Positions 35,287 through 43,115 of a DNA stretch of 64,000 nucleotides are shown here, piece by piece. The first letter of the stretch is position 1, and the number at the start of each line of letters is the position of its first letter. Made by a program: the position numbers and the translations under genes. The notes below the pieces were generated by a model. That model did not search any database, was not told the origin of the DNA, and saw only the letters and a program-made list of their open reading frames with translations. The DNA is from JAUYQR01 sp963822435 (GTDB taxonomy: Bacteria > Pseudomonadota > Alphaproteobacteria > Rhodobacterales > Rhodobacteraceae), in contig CAWGHN010000003.1 in NCBI GenBank assembly GCA_963822435.1, forward strand, positions 868,001 to 932,000, given 5' to 3'.

Positions 35287-36228
35287 ATGACCAAGCCGCA
35301 CATCCTTCAGGTCGGCAGCTATCCCGCAAGCGATCAGGCCGCGCTGGACGCCGTTTTCGACGTGCGCCGGTATTTCGAAGCGGCCGACAAGGCCGCCTTC
35401 CTTGCAGCCGAAGGGTCGACGATCCGGGGCGTCGCCACGCGAGGCGATCTGGGGGCGAGCGCCGAGATCATAGCGGCTTGTTCCAGCCTTGAGATCATAT
35501 CGATTTATGGTGTGGGGTACGATGCGGTGCATCTGCCCTCGGTCCGCGCGCGCGGCATCAAGCTGACGAACACGCCGGATGTGCTGACCGACGATGTTGC
35601 CGATCTGGCGGTGGGGATGTTGCTGGCGCTGTCACGCGGCATCGCGCGGGCTGACGGGTTTGTGCGCGACGGGTCGTGGGCGAAGGCGTCGTTTCCCTTG
35701 CAGCGCAAGGTTTCGGGCAAGCGGGCGGGGATTCTCGGGCTGGGTCGGATCGGGCATCAGATCGCCCGGCGGCTGGAGGCGTTCGGCATGGAGATCAGCT
35801 ATTGCAGCCGGCAGCCGAAACCGGAGGCAGGGGCATGGGCCTACGAGGCCGATCCGGTGGCCTTGGCGCGGCGGTCGGATTACTATCTGATCGCCTTGGC
35901 CGCGACGCCGGAAACCCGGCATATCGTTGGGCGCGAAGTGATCGCGGCGTTGGGTCCGGCTGGAATGATCGTCAACATCAGCCGCGCTGCCAATCTGGAC
36001 GAAGCCGCACTTCTGGATGCGCTGGAGACGGGTGCGCTGGGCGGTGCCGCACTGGATGTGTTTGACGGCGAACCGGCACTGAACCCGCGCTTTCTGACCG
36101 CGCCGAACCTGCTTTTGCAACCTCATCACGGCACCTGCACGCATGAAACCCGGCAAGCGATGGGGCAGTTGATGCGTGACAACCTGATGGCGCATTTTGC
36201 GGGCAGGCCGCTCTTGACCCCCGTGTGA
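35287..36228 (+). CDS. D-isomer specific 2-hydroxyacid dehydrogenase
   Basis: A 313-residue NAD(P)-dependent dehydrogenase, probably of the hydroxypyruvate/glyoxylate/2-ketogluconate reductase group. It carries the dinucleotide motif GILGLGRIGHQIARRLEAFG, GVGYDAVHLPSVRARGIKLTNTPDVLTDDVADLAVGML, the catalytic Arg in VNISRAANLDE and the His/Glu pair (DVFDGEP; QPHHGTCTHETR). ATG at 35287 chosen by homology of the N-terminus (MTKPHILQVG); the Shine-Dalgarno is distant. It is followed after 23 bases by the SMP-30 gene. The substrate cannot be told from sequence. Confidence 0.88.
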   Translation: MTKPHILQVGSYPASDQAALDAVFDVRRYFEAADKAAFLAAEGSTIRGVATRGDLGASAEIIAACSSLEIISIYGVGYDAVHLPSVRARGIKLTNTPDVLTDDVADLAVGMLLALSRGIARADGFVRDGSWAKASFPLQRKVSGKRAGILGLGRIGHQIARRLEAFGMEISYCSRQPKPEAGAWAYEADPVALARRSDYYLIALAATPETRHIVGREVIAALGPAGMIVNISRAANLDEAALLDALETGALGGAALDVFDGEPALNPRFLTAPNLLLQPHHGTCTHETRQAMGQLMRDNLMAHFAGRPLLTPV

Positions 36229-36251
36229 CGGCGTTTGCCGCAGGAGGACCA

Positions 36252-37139
36252 ATGTTCTACGAAGCCCATGACCCTCGTTTCGAGCGGTTCGTCATGTTCA
36301 ACGCCCCAGTGAAACGGCTGGCCACCGGGTTTGACTGGGCCGAGGGGCCGGTCTGGTTTGGCGATGCCAATTGCCTGCTGTTTTCCGACATTCCGAACAA
36401 CCGCATCATGCGCTGGTCGCCCGATGGCCTGAGTGTCTACCGGCAGCCGTCGAACTTTGCCAACGGCCATACCCGTGACCGCGAGGGGCGGCTGATCTCT
36501 TGCCAGCACGGCACCCGGTCGGTGACACGCACCGAGCATGACGGCAGCGTGACGACCCTTGCCGATGGCTATCAGGGCAAGCGGCTGAATTCGCCCAACG
36601 ATGTTGTGGTGAAATCCGATGGCTCGATCTGGTTCACCGATCCGCATTACGGGATCATGACCGATTACGAAGGCTACAAGGCCGACGAGGAACTGCCGCG
36701 CCACGTCTATCGGATCGACCGGGATGGCAGCATCGAGGCTGTGATCACCGACATGATGTGCCCCAACGGGCTGGCGTTTTCGCCTGACGAAAGCCGGCTT
36801 TACGTGGCCGACACCGGGCGGATGCATTCGGCCGATCCGCAGCGCATCATGGTGTTCGACATGACCATGGGCCGCCCGACCGAGGGGCGCGTGTTCCATG
36901 TCATCAAACCGGGCTGCGCCGATGGCATCCGCTGCGACAGTGACGGCAACCTGTGGTCATCGGCGGGTGACGGGGTGCATTGCATCGCGCCGGACGGCAC
37001 GCTTCTGGGCCGCATCCTGATACCCGAGATCGTGTCGAACATCTGTTTTGGCGGGCGCGCCAAGCACCAGCTTTTCATCACCGCAACCACCTCGCTTTAT
37101 TCCGTCATCTTGAACCGCAGGGGCGCACAATGGCCGTGA
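36252..37139 (+). CDS. SMP-30/gluconolactonase family lactonase
   Basis: A 295-residue six-bladed beta-propeller lactonase. Characteristic motifs are FDWAEGPVWFGDANCLLFSDI (metal-binding Glu), NGHTRDREGRLISCQHG, LNSPNDVVVKSDGSIWFTDPHYG and CPNGLAFSPDESRLYVADTG, with Asn/Asp metal ligands. It would hydrolyse a sugar lactone to the aldonate. A perfect AGGAGG is at 36242-36247. The next gene, a 6-phosphogluconate dehydrogenase, starts 10 bases before its stop, indicating a shared sugar-acid pathway. Confidence 0.9.
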   Translation: MFYEAHDPRFERFVMFNAPVKRLATGFDWAEGPVWFGDANCLLFSDIPNNRIMRWSPDGLSVYRQPSNFANGHTRDREGRLISCQHGTRSVTRTEHDGSVTTLADGYQGKRLNSPNDVVVKSDGSIWFTDPHYGIMTDYEGYKADEELPRHVYRIDRDGSIEAVITDMMCPNGLAFSPDESRLYVADTGRMHSADPQRIMVFDMTMGRPTEGRVFHVIKPGCADGIRCDSDGNLWSSAGDGVHCIAPDGTLLGRILIPEIVSNICFGGRAKHQLFITATTSLYSVILNRRGAQWP

Positions 37140-38536
37140 CAGCAGACATCGGGCTGATCGGCCTTGGTACGATGGGGTCGGCGCTGGCGCTGAACATCGC
37201 AGAAAATGCGGGCCGGATTGCGGTCTGGAACCGGACCACCGCGACAACCCACGCCTTTCACGAAGCCGCGGGCGCATTGGCCGCGAGCATCACCCCCTGC
37301 GAGACGCTTGAGGCGCTGGTCGCCGCGATTCGTCCGCCACGGGCGATCATCCTGATGGTGCCTGCCGGGCAGCCGGTGGACGACCAGCTTGCAGCGCTTG
37401 CCCCCTATCTCTCGCCGGATGATCTGGTGATCGATGCGGGCAACGCGAACTTCCATGACACCAATCGGCGCGCGCGGGCGGGGCTGCCATTCCGCTTTCT
37501 GGGCATGGGCGTGTCCGGCGGCGAAGAGGGCGCACGGCATGGCCCGGCAATCATGGGCGGCGGCGCAAAGCCGGATTGGGACCGCATCACCCCGATTCTG
37601 ACCGCGATTGCCGCGTCGTATCAAGGCGCGCCCTGTGCCGACTGGATGGGACCGGAGGGTGCCGGGCATTTCGTCAAGACCGTGCACAACGGCATCGAAT
37701 ACGCCGACATGCAGATGATTGCCGAGGTCTACGGCCTGATGCGCGATGGCCTTGGGCTGCAAGCCCCCGCCATTGCCGAGGCGTTCGGGCAGTGGAACAC
37801 GGGTCCGTTGCAAAGTTACCTGATCGAGATTTCGGCGCAGGTCGCAGCGGCGACCGATCCGCTGACCGGTGCGGCGATGCTGGATGTGATCCTCGACAAG
37901 GCGGGCCAGAAGGGCACCGGCCGTTGGACCGCGATCGAGGCGCAGCACCTGTCGGCGCCGATTCCGGTGATTGAAGCGGCGGTCGCCGCGCGCAACACGT
38001 CGGCGCAGCTTGACGAGCGGGTGGCGGGCGAGGCGCTGTTTGGCCCGGGACCACAGGCGGTAACCGAGGGTCTGGGCCTTCCCGACCTGCACGACGCGCT
38101 GCTTGCAGGCAAGATCCTGTGCTACGCGCAGGGTTTCAGCATGACCGCCGCCGCAGCGCCGGCCTTCGGCTGGGACCTGCAATTGCCGTCGATCGCCCGG
38201 GTCTGGCGGGCCGGTTGCATCATCCGTTCGGCCTTGCTGGATGCGATGGCACGGGCTTTGGCCGAAGATCCCGCGCGCAGCCTGATGCTGGCCCCGGCCT
38301 TCGCGGCCGAATTGCAGCGTTGCGTGCCGTCGCTGCGCCGCGTGGTGTCGGTTGCTGCCCTGCAGGGCCATTCGGTGCCAGCGCTGTCAGCGGGCCTTGC
38401 GTGGTTCGATGCGATGCGAACCCGTCGCGGCACGGCGAACATGATTCAGGCGCAGCGGGATTTCTTTGGCGCGCACGGCTTTGACCGGCTGGATGGGGCG
38501 GATAACCACCATGGCCCGTGGGGGGCATCCGCGTAG
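37130..38536 (+). CDS. gnd: NADP-dependent 6-phosphogluconate dehydrogenase
   Basis: Oxidatively decarboxylates 6-phosphogluconate to ribulose 5-phosphate. The 468-residue protein has the NADP fold (IGLIGLGTMGSALALNIAENAG), the catalytic GVSGGEEGARHGPAIMGGG, the HFVKTVHNGIEYADMQMIAE helix and ILDKAGQKGTGRWT, all 6PGDH hallmarks, and full length. Co-operonic with the SMP-30 lactonase. A gluconate kinase, needed to link the two, is not in the window. Followed by a very strong hairpin. Confidence 0.95.
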   Translation: MAVTADIGLIGLGTMGSALALNIAENAGRIAVWNRTTATTHAFHEAAGALAASITPCETLEALVAAIRPPRAIILMVPAGQPVDDQLAALAPYLSPDDLVIDAGNANFHDTNRRARAGLPFRFLGMGVSGGEEGARHGPAIMGGGAKPDWDRITPILTAIAASYQGAPCADWMGPEGAGHFVKTVHNGIEYADMQMIAEVYGLMRDGLGLQAPAIAEAFGQWNTGPLQSYLIEISAQVAAATDPLTGAAMLDVILDKAGQKGTGRWTAIEAQHLSAPIPVIEAAVAARNTSAQLDERVAGEALFGPGPQAVTEGLGLPDLHDALLAGKILCYAQGFSMTAAAAPAFGWDLQLPSIARVWRAGCIIRSALLDAMARALAEDPARSLMLAPAFAAELQRCVPSLRRVVSVAALQGHSVPALSAGLAWFDAMRTRRGTANMIQAQRDFFGAHGFDRLDGADNHHGPWGASA

Positions 38537-38550
38537 CGCAGCAAGCGGAA

Positions 38551-38590
38551 ACGACAAAGCCCCGCAGCGTGCGCTGCGGGGCTTTGTCGT
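38551..38590. terminator. Perfect 18-bp bidirectional terminator between gnd and tRNA-Leu
   Basis: ACGACAAAGCCCCGCAGC and its exact complement close a four-base loop (GTGC). It sits between convergent gnd and the tRNA gene and begins one base after the encoded CCA on the tRNA strand. The outer arms give short T-containing runs on both strands. Confidence 0.85.
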
Positions 38591-38675
38591 TGGTGCCCAG
38601 AAGAGGACTCGAACCTCCACGTCTTGCAACACTGGTACCTGAAACCAGCGCGTCTACCAATTCCGCCATCTGGGC
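38591..38675 (-). tRNA. tRNA-Leu (anticodon CAG)
   Basis: On the minus strand the sequence begins GCCCAGATGGCGGAATTGG and ends TCTGGGCACCA. The 7-bp acceptor stem (GCCCAGA/TCTGGGC) is perfect, the D-loop has GGTAGACGC, the anticodon loop is TTCAGGT giving anticodon CAG, a long variable arm follows, and the T-loop is GGTTCGAGTCC. The long variable arm is class II, as in Leu tRNAs. The 3' CCA is encoded. Length 85. Confidence 0.97.
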
Positions 38676-38690
38676 AAGGTAGTGAGCCGC

Positions 38691-38719
38691 GATTTAAAGG
38701 TGCCGTCCCAGAGTGTCAA
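38691..38719 (-). promoter_or_regulatory. Sigma-70 promoter of tRNA-Leu
   Basis: Minus-strand TTGACA (38714-38719) and TAAATC (38691-38696) are spaced by exactly 17 bases, about 16 bases ahead of the tRNA 5' end. A short 5' leader of a few bases would be removed by RNase P. Confidence 0.75.
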
Positions 38720-38777
38720 CCGGGAGCGGCGAAAATTCGGAGGCTTTCGGCAGAGCGCGGGCGCGGCCATTTGCAGC

Positions 38778-38806
38778 TTGTTTGGCTTGGCCGTCGCCGC
38801 TATTCA
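38778..38806 (+). promoter_or_regulatory. Possible promoter of the NDUFA9-like gene
   Basis: TTGTTT (38778-38783) and TATTCA (38801-38806) spaced by 17 bases, about 42 bases before the GTG start. Plausible match to sigma-70; not strong. Confidence 0.35.
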
Positions 38807-38847
38807 CTCTGCCAAAGCGGCAGGGTCAGACACAAGGGGCACGGGCA

Positions 38848-39834
38848 GTGAGCAAGCTTGTCACCATCTTCGGCGGATCGGGCTTTGTCGGCCGCTATAT
38901 CGCTCGGCGCATGGCGAAAGAGGGCTGGCGGGTCAGGGTGGCCGTGCGCCACCCGAACGACGCGCTTTTCGTCAAACCCTACGGAACCGTCGGGCAGGTG
39001 GAGCCCTTGTTTTGCAACATCCGTGACGATGCGTCGGTTCGCAGGGTGCTGCACGGCGCGGATGCCGTGGTGAACTGCGTCGGCACCTTTGACCGCGGCG
39101 GCAAGAACAACTTCGCGGCGGTGCAGGCTGAAGGTGCCGGTCGCATCGCGCGGCTTGCGGCCGAAGAGGCCGTCGGGCGGCTGGTCCACATCTCGGCGAT
39201 CGGGGCGGATGCGCAGGGGCCGAGCCTTTATTCGAAAAGCAAGGCTGCGGGCGAAAGCGCCGTTCTGGCCGCGTTTCCGGGTGCGGTGATCCTGCGTCCG
39301 TCGGTGATCTTCGGAACGGAAGACCAGTTCTTCAACCGCTTCGCCGCCATGTCGCGGCTTGGGCCGCTGCTGCCGATTGCGGGCGGTGAGACACGGTTCC
39401 AGCCGGTTTATGTCGACGATGTCGCGCAGGCGGCGGTGAAGGGTGTGCTGGGGCAGGCCAACCCCGGCATCTACGAACTTGGCGGCCCGGATGTGGACAG
39501 CTTTGCCGGGCTGATGCGGCGGATGCTGGCGGTTGTCCATCGGCGGCGGCTGGTGGTCAGCATGCCGTTCTGGGTGATGCGGATCGTTGCCTTTGTCTTT
39601 GACATGATCAGCACGGTGACACTGGGGCTGATCCCGAACGTGATCATCACGCGCGACCAGCTTTCCAGCCTGACCGTCGACAACGTGGTGCCGGCGGCGG
39701 CCAAGGGCTTTGCCGATCTGGGCATCGAGCCGACGGCAATGGCGGCGGTGCTGCCCGAGTATCTGTGGCGGTATCGCCCGTCCGGCCAGTATGCCGCGAT
39801 CAAGGATTCGGCCAAGAACCTGAAGAAGGCTTGA
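38848..39834 (+). CDS. NAD(P)-binding protein, NDUFA9/complex-I-associated type (atypical SDR)
   Basis: A 328-residue extended/atypical short-chain dehydrogenase. It starts VTIFGGSGFVGRYIARRMAKEGW with a GGSGFVG Rossmann motif, and continues VNCVGTFDRGGKNNF, HISAIGADAQGPSLYSKSKAAGE and LRPSVIFGTEDQFFNRFA, which are typical of the NDUFA9-like proteins in alphaproteobacteria, related to the mitochondrial complex I subunit. A role in complex I assembly or quinone chemistry is inferred by family. GTG at 38848 chosen, with AAGGGG upstream. uppP follows after 68 bases. Confidence 0.85.
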   Translation: MSKLVTIFGGSGFVGRYIARRMAKEGWRVRVAVRHPNDALFVKPYGTVGQVEPLFCNIRDDASVRRVLHGADAVVNCVGTFDRGGKNNFAAVQAEGAGRIARLAAEEAVGRLVHISAIGADAQGPSLYSKSKAAGESAVLAAFPGAVILRPSVIFGTEDQFFNRFAAMSRLGPLLPIAGGETRFQPVYVDDVAQAAVKGVLGQANPGIYELGGPDVDSFAGLMRRMLAVVHRRRLVVSMPFWVMRIVAFVFDMISTVTLGLIPNVIITRDQLSSLTVDNVVPAAAKGFADLGIEPTAMAAVLPEYLWRYRPSGQYAAIKDSAKNLKKA

Positions 39835-39902
39835 GGGTCGAACCCTGGCGGGTGCCCGAAATCACGAGGCGCGGCGCAACTGGGCCGGTCGGCAGGTAGG
39901 TC

Positions 39903-40706
39903 ATGGAACATTCGACACTGATCGCGGCGGCGCTGGGCATCCTTGAAGGGCTGACCGAGTTTCTGCCGGTATCATCGACCGGGCATCTGTTGCTGGCGGG
40001 GCATTTCCTGGGCTTTCAATCCAGCGGCAAGACCTTTGAGGTTGTGATCCAGCTTGGCGCGATTCTGGCGCTGGCGTCGGTTTATGCCGCGTTGCTGACC
40101 GGGCTTGTGCTGCGGGCGCGGCACGATCCTGCGGCGCGGCGGTCCATCGTTTCGGTGCTGGTTGCGTTCCTGCCGGCGGTGGTGATCGGGCTGTTGGCCC
40201 ATGATTTCATCAAGAACGTGTTGTTCGAGACTCCGATGCTGATCGCCGTGATGCTGGTGCTGGGCGGGTTCGTTCTGCTGGTGATCGACCGCATCGCGCC
40301 GCCTGCCGTGCATCACGACGCGCTGGGCCTTCCGATGCGGACGTCGCTGACCATCGGGCTGTTCCAGTGCCTTGCCATGGTCCCCGGCGTGAGCCGGTCT
40401 GGCGCGACGATCGTGGGGGCCTTGCTGTTCGGAGTGGAAAAGCGGGCTGCGGCGGAGTTTTCATTTCTTCTGTCGCTTCCGACGGTGGGCGCTGCGGTGG
40501 CCTATGACCTGTTCGTCAACCGCGCCGCGCTGGATTTCGGGGCTGTGTGGCAGATCGCCGTGGGTTTTGCCGCCGCCTTCTTTACCGCGATTCTGGTGGT
40601 GCGCTGGGCGCTTGGGTTCATTGGGCGCAATGGCTATGCGCTATTCGGCTGGTGGCGAATCATCGTCGGCACAGCCGCCGGGACACTGCTTTGGTTGAGG
40701 TACTGA
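39903..40706 (+). CDS. uppP: Undecaprenyl-diphosphatase UppP (BacA)
   Basis: Regenerates undecaprenyl phosphate, the lipid carrier for peptidoglycan and glycans. The 267-residue integral membrane protein has ILEGLTEFLPVSSTGHLLLAGHFLGF (catalytic Glu-rich motif) and MVPGVSRSGATIVGALLFGVEKRAAAEFSFLLSLP (PGxSRSxxT), and about eight transmembrane segments. Length is normal. GTAGGTC precedes the ATG. Links to the glycan and cell-wall genes of the window. Confidence 0.96.
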   Translation: MEHSTLIAAALGILEGLTEFLPVSSTGHLLLAGHFLGFQSSGKTFEVVIQLGAILALASVYAALLTGLVLRARHDPAARRSIVSVLVAFLPAVVIGLLAHDFIKNVLFETPMLIAVMLVLGGFVLLVIDRIAPPAVHHDALGLPMRTSLTIGLFQCLAMVPGVSRSGATIVGALLFGVEKRAAAEFSFLLSLPTVGAAVAYDLFVNRAALDFGAVWQIAVGFAAAFFTAILVVRWALGFIGRNGYALFGWWRIIVGTAAGTLLWLRY

Positions 40707-40726
40707 GACAGTAGGTAAGAGGTAGT

Positions 40727-40791
40727 GACCTAAAATCTCGCCATGTGGGTAAAGTTTTGGGTGATGGGCCGAGAAATCTCCAATTTAGGTC
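40727..40791. promoter_or_regulatory. Separated inverted octamers upstream of gltD
   Basis: GACCTAAA (40727-40734) and TTTAGGTC (40784-40791) are exact complements 49 bases apart, in the 160-base gap between uppP and gltD. The flanking bases also agree partly (GTGACCTAAA and TTTAGGTCAG). They could be two half-sites of a regulator or the base of a hairpin. No convincing sigma-70 promoter was identified here. Confidence 0.35.
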
Positions 40792-40866
40792 AGTATTGCT
40801 GCCTTTTCATTCTGACGGTTCGGTTGTAGCAAGGCGCTCCCGACGCAGGTGATGGGAGACGCGGTC

Positions 40867-42303
40867 TTGGCCACGCAAAAGATGCTGAAGTTCGTGACGG
40901 TGCCGAAGGTGATGCCCGAAAAGCGCCCGGCCACCATGCGGTCGCAGGATTTCGACGAGATTTACCGCGAGTACGCCGCCGACAAGGCCGCCGAGCAGGC
41001 CGGGCGGTGCAGCCAGTGTGGCGTGCCCTATTGCCAATCGCATTGCCCGCTGCACAACAATATTCCCGATTGGCTGAAGCTGACCGCCGAAGGCCGGCTG
41101 CAGGAAGCCTATGAGCTGAGCCAGGCCACCAACACCTTCCCGGAAATCTGCGGCCGCATCTGCCCTCAGGACCGCCTGTGCGAAGGCAATTGCGTGATCG
41201 AGCAATCAGGGCATGGCACGGTGACCATTGGTTCGGTCGAGAAATACCTGACCGACAAGGCGTGGGAAATGGGCTGGGTGCAACCGATCCGCCCCCATGC
41301 CGAACGCAGCGAAAGCGTGGCGATCATCGGCGCCGGGCCGGGGGGCCTTGCGGCGGCCGACGTGCTGCGCCGGGCGGGCGTGCAGGTGACGGTCTATGAC
41401 CTCTATGACCGCGCGGGCGGCCTGATGACCTACGGGATTCCGGGGTTCAAGCTGGAAAAGCCGGTCGTGATGCAGCGGATCGAGCAACTGGAATTGGGTG
41501 GCGTGCAGTTCGTGCTGAACTGCACCGTGGGCGAGGACATCACCTTTGATGCCATCCGTGGCCGGCACGATGCGGTGCTGATCGCCACAGGCGTCTACAA
41601 ATCGCGCGACATCGAAGCGCCGGGCGTGGGTGCGCAGGGCGTCGTGAAGGCGCTGGATTACCTGACCGCATCGAACCGCAAAAGCTTTGGCGACGAGGTG
41701 CCTGCCTTTGACAGCGGGATGCTGAACGCCAGCGGCAAGCGCGTGGTGGTGATCGGCGGTGGTGACACGGCGATGGACTGCGTGCGCACCGCAATCCGGC
41801 AGGGGGCGCTCAGCGTGAAGTGCCTTTACCGGCGCGACCGGGCCAACATGCCGGGCAGCCAGCGCGAAGTGGCCAATGCCGAGGAAGAGGGCGTGGAGTT
41901 CGTCTGGCTTTCGGCACCGAAGGGGTTCACCGGCGGGCCGGATGTGGAAGGCGTGATGGTGCAGAAAATGCGCCTTGGCGCACCGGATGCGACCGGCCGC
42001 CAAAGCCCCGAGATCATCGAGGGTGCCGACTATGTGGAGCCGGCCGACCTGGTGGTGCAAGCCCTTGGTTTTGAACCCGAAGACCTGCCAGGCCTGTGGA
42101 ACGTGCCAGAGCTGAAAGTGACCCGCTGGGGCACCATCAAGGCCGACTTCCGCACCCATGAGACCAACCTGCCCGGCGTCTATGCGGCAGGCGACATCGT
42201 GCGCGGCGCAAGCCTTGTGGTCTGGGCGATCCGCGATGGGCGCGAGGCGGCGGATGCGATCATGGCCTACCTGAAACAGGCCGAAGCGGTGGCCGCTGAG
42301 TGA
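40867..42303 (+). CDS. gltD: Glutamate synthase (NADPH) small subunit
   Basis: The flavin/iron-sulfur subunit that passes electrons from NADPH to GltB for glutamate synthesis from glutamine and 2-oxoglutarate. It has the cysteine clusters CSQCGVPYCQSHCPLHNN and CGRICPQDRLCEGNC for two [4Fe-4S] centres, an FAD site IIGAGPGGLAAADVLRRAG and an NADPH site VVIGGGDTAMDCVRTA. I place the start at TTG 40867 (478 residues) because GGGAGA lies seven bases upstream and the result matches the family N-terminus (ATQKMLKFVTVPKVMPEKR); GTG 40849 and ATG 40852 are alternatives. Confidence 0.95.
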   Translation: MATQKMLKFVTVPKVMPEKRPATMRSQDFDEIYREYAADKAAEQAGRCSQCGVPYCQSHCPLHNNIPDWLKLTAEGRLQEAYELSQATNTFPEICGRICPQDRLCEGNCVIEQSGHGTVTIGSVEKYLTDKAWEMGWVQPIRPHAERSESVAIIGAGPGGLAAADVLRRAGVQVTVYDLYDRAGGLMTYGIPGFKLEKPVVMQRIEQLELGGVQFVLNCTVGEDITFDAIRGRHDAVLIATGVYKSRDIEAPGVGAQGVVKALDYLTASNRKSFGDEVPAFDSGMLNASGKRVVVIGGGDTAMDCVRTAIRQGALSVKCLYRRDRANMPGSQREVANAEEEGVEFVWLSAPKGFTGGPDVEGVMVQKMRLGAPDATGRQSPEIIEGADYVEPADLVVQALGFEPEDLPGLWNVPELKVTRWGTIKADFRTHETNLPGVYAAGDIVRGASLVVWAIRDGREAADAIMAYLKQAEAVAAE

Positions 42304-42404
42304 GGCTGCGAAACGTCTGGCAAGTGTATGGCACACGTATGGCAGCCTTGCCGGGCAATGCGGGACGAAACGTCAGACTATGTGACCCATCATGGGATAC
42401 GGCG

Positions 42405-43115
42405 ATGCGGAAGGTTCTGATCCTTGCTTGTCTGATGATACCGGCGGCCCCGGCCCTTGCCGGGGCATGGACCGCGCCGGAAGGCTGCGAGGTGTTCATG
42501 ACCGTGCAGTCGAAAGCCTGCCGGGTATCGCAGTATTACCGTTGCCTGGCGGACCCGCATGGCGACCAGTGGCGGGCCGACTTTGATCAGGAAGGCCCCT
42601 ATTTCCTGTCCCACATCGACGGCGAGGGGCAGTGGATCGAAAGTTTCGACCTGAACCCGACCAGCCGCCAGACACTTGACCCCAACCCCAGCGACGCGGC
42701 CTCGTTCAGCGAGCTTTTGTCCAGCGGCACGGACAGTTTCGCCTTTGGCCTGACGAGCGAGGACGGCACGTCGTCTGGCGTGTCCGGGTTCGACAGGCTG
42801 ACGGGCAAGACCGTCGTGATCGACGGCATTTCCCTGAGCCAGACCGAGTTCGAGTATACCGAGACCGACCCGATGGGCACCATCCTGCGCCGGTCGCGCG
42901 GCAACGAATACATCCACCCCGACTGGCGGCTGTTCTTTGCCGGACCCTCCGAATGGGACCCTGGCGATGGCACCTGGTTGCCGATGGACGGCAGCCCGGT
43001 GGAGTTCATCTTTCCGGGCGAGCCCGGATTTCTGAAAACCCAACCGATCTATGACTGCGACGCGATCATGTCGCGTGCCCCCGCACCGAAGGAGAACAGC
43101 CATGACAACCTTTGA
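42405..43115 (+). CDS. Uncharacterised secreted protein between gltD and gltB
   Basis: A 236-residue protein with a signal peptide (MRKVLILACLMIPAAPALAGAW). The mature part has four to five Cys residues (GCEVF, KACRVSQYYRCLADP, YDCDAIM) that may form disulfides, and many aromatic and Asp residues; no catalytic motif seen. The frame could open earlier, at 42300, directly after the gltD stop, but that N-terminus has no signal peptide. Its 3' end overlaps the gltB start by 14 bases, so it is translated with gltB. Its function and any link to glutamate synthesis are unknown. Confidence 0.7.
   Translation: MRKVLILACLMIPAAPALAGAWTAPEGCEVFMTVQSKACRVSQYYRCLADPHGDQWRADFDQEGPYFLSHIDGEGQWIESFDLNPTSRQTLDPNPSDAASFSELLSSGTDSFAFGLTSEDGTSSGVSGFDRLTGKTVVIDGISLSQTEFEYTETDPMGTILRRSRGNEYIHPDWRLFFAGPSEWDPGDGTWLPMDGSPVEFIFPGEPGFLKTQPIYDCDAIMSRAPAPKENSHDNL

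Noticed and set aside
38591..38675. Integration site at the tRNA-Leu 3' end
   Set aside because: No second copy of the tRNA 3' end and no integrase within the window; the downstream is an ordinary terminator and gnd.
40788..40799. Possible sigma-54 site (GG...TTGC) upstream of gltD
   Set aside because: GG and GC are separated by 8 bases; the -24/-12 pattern needs 10.
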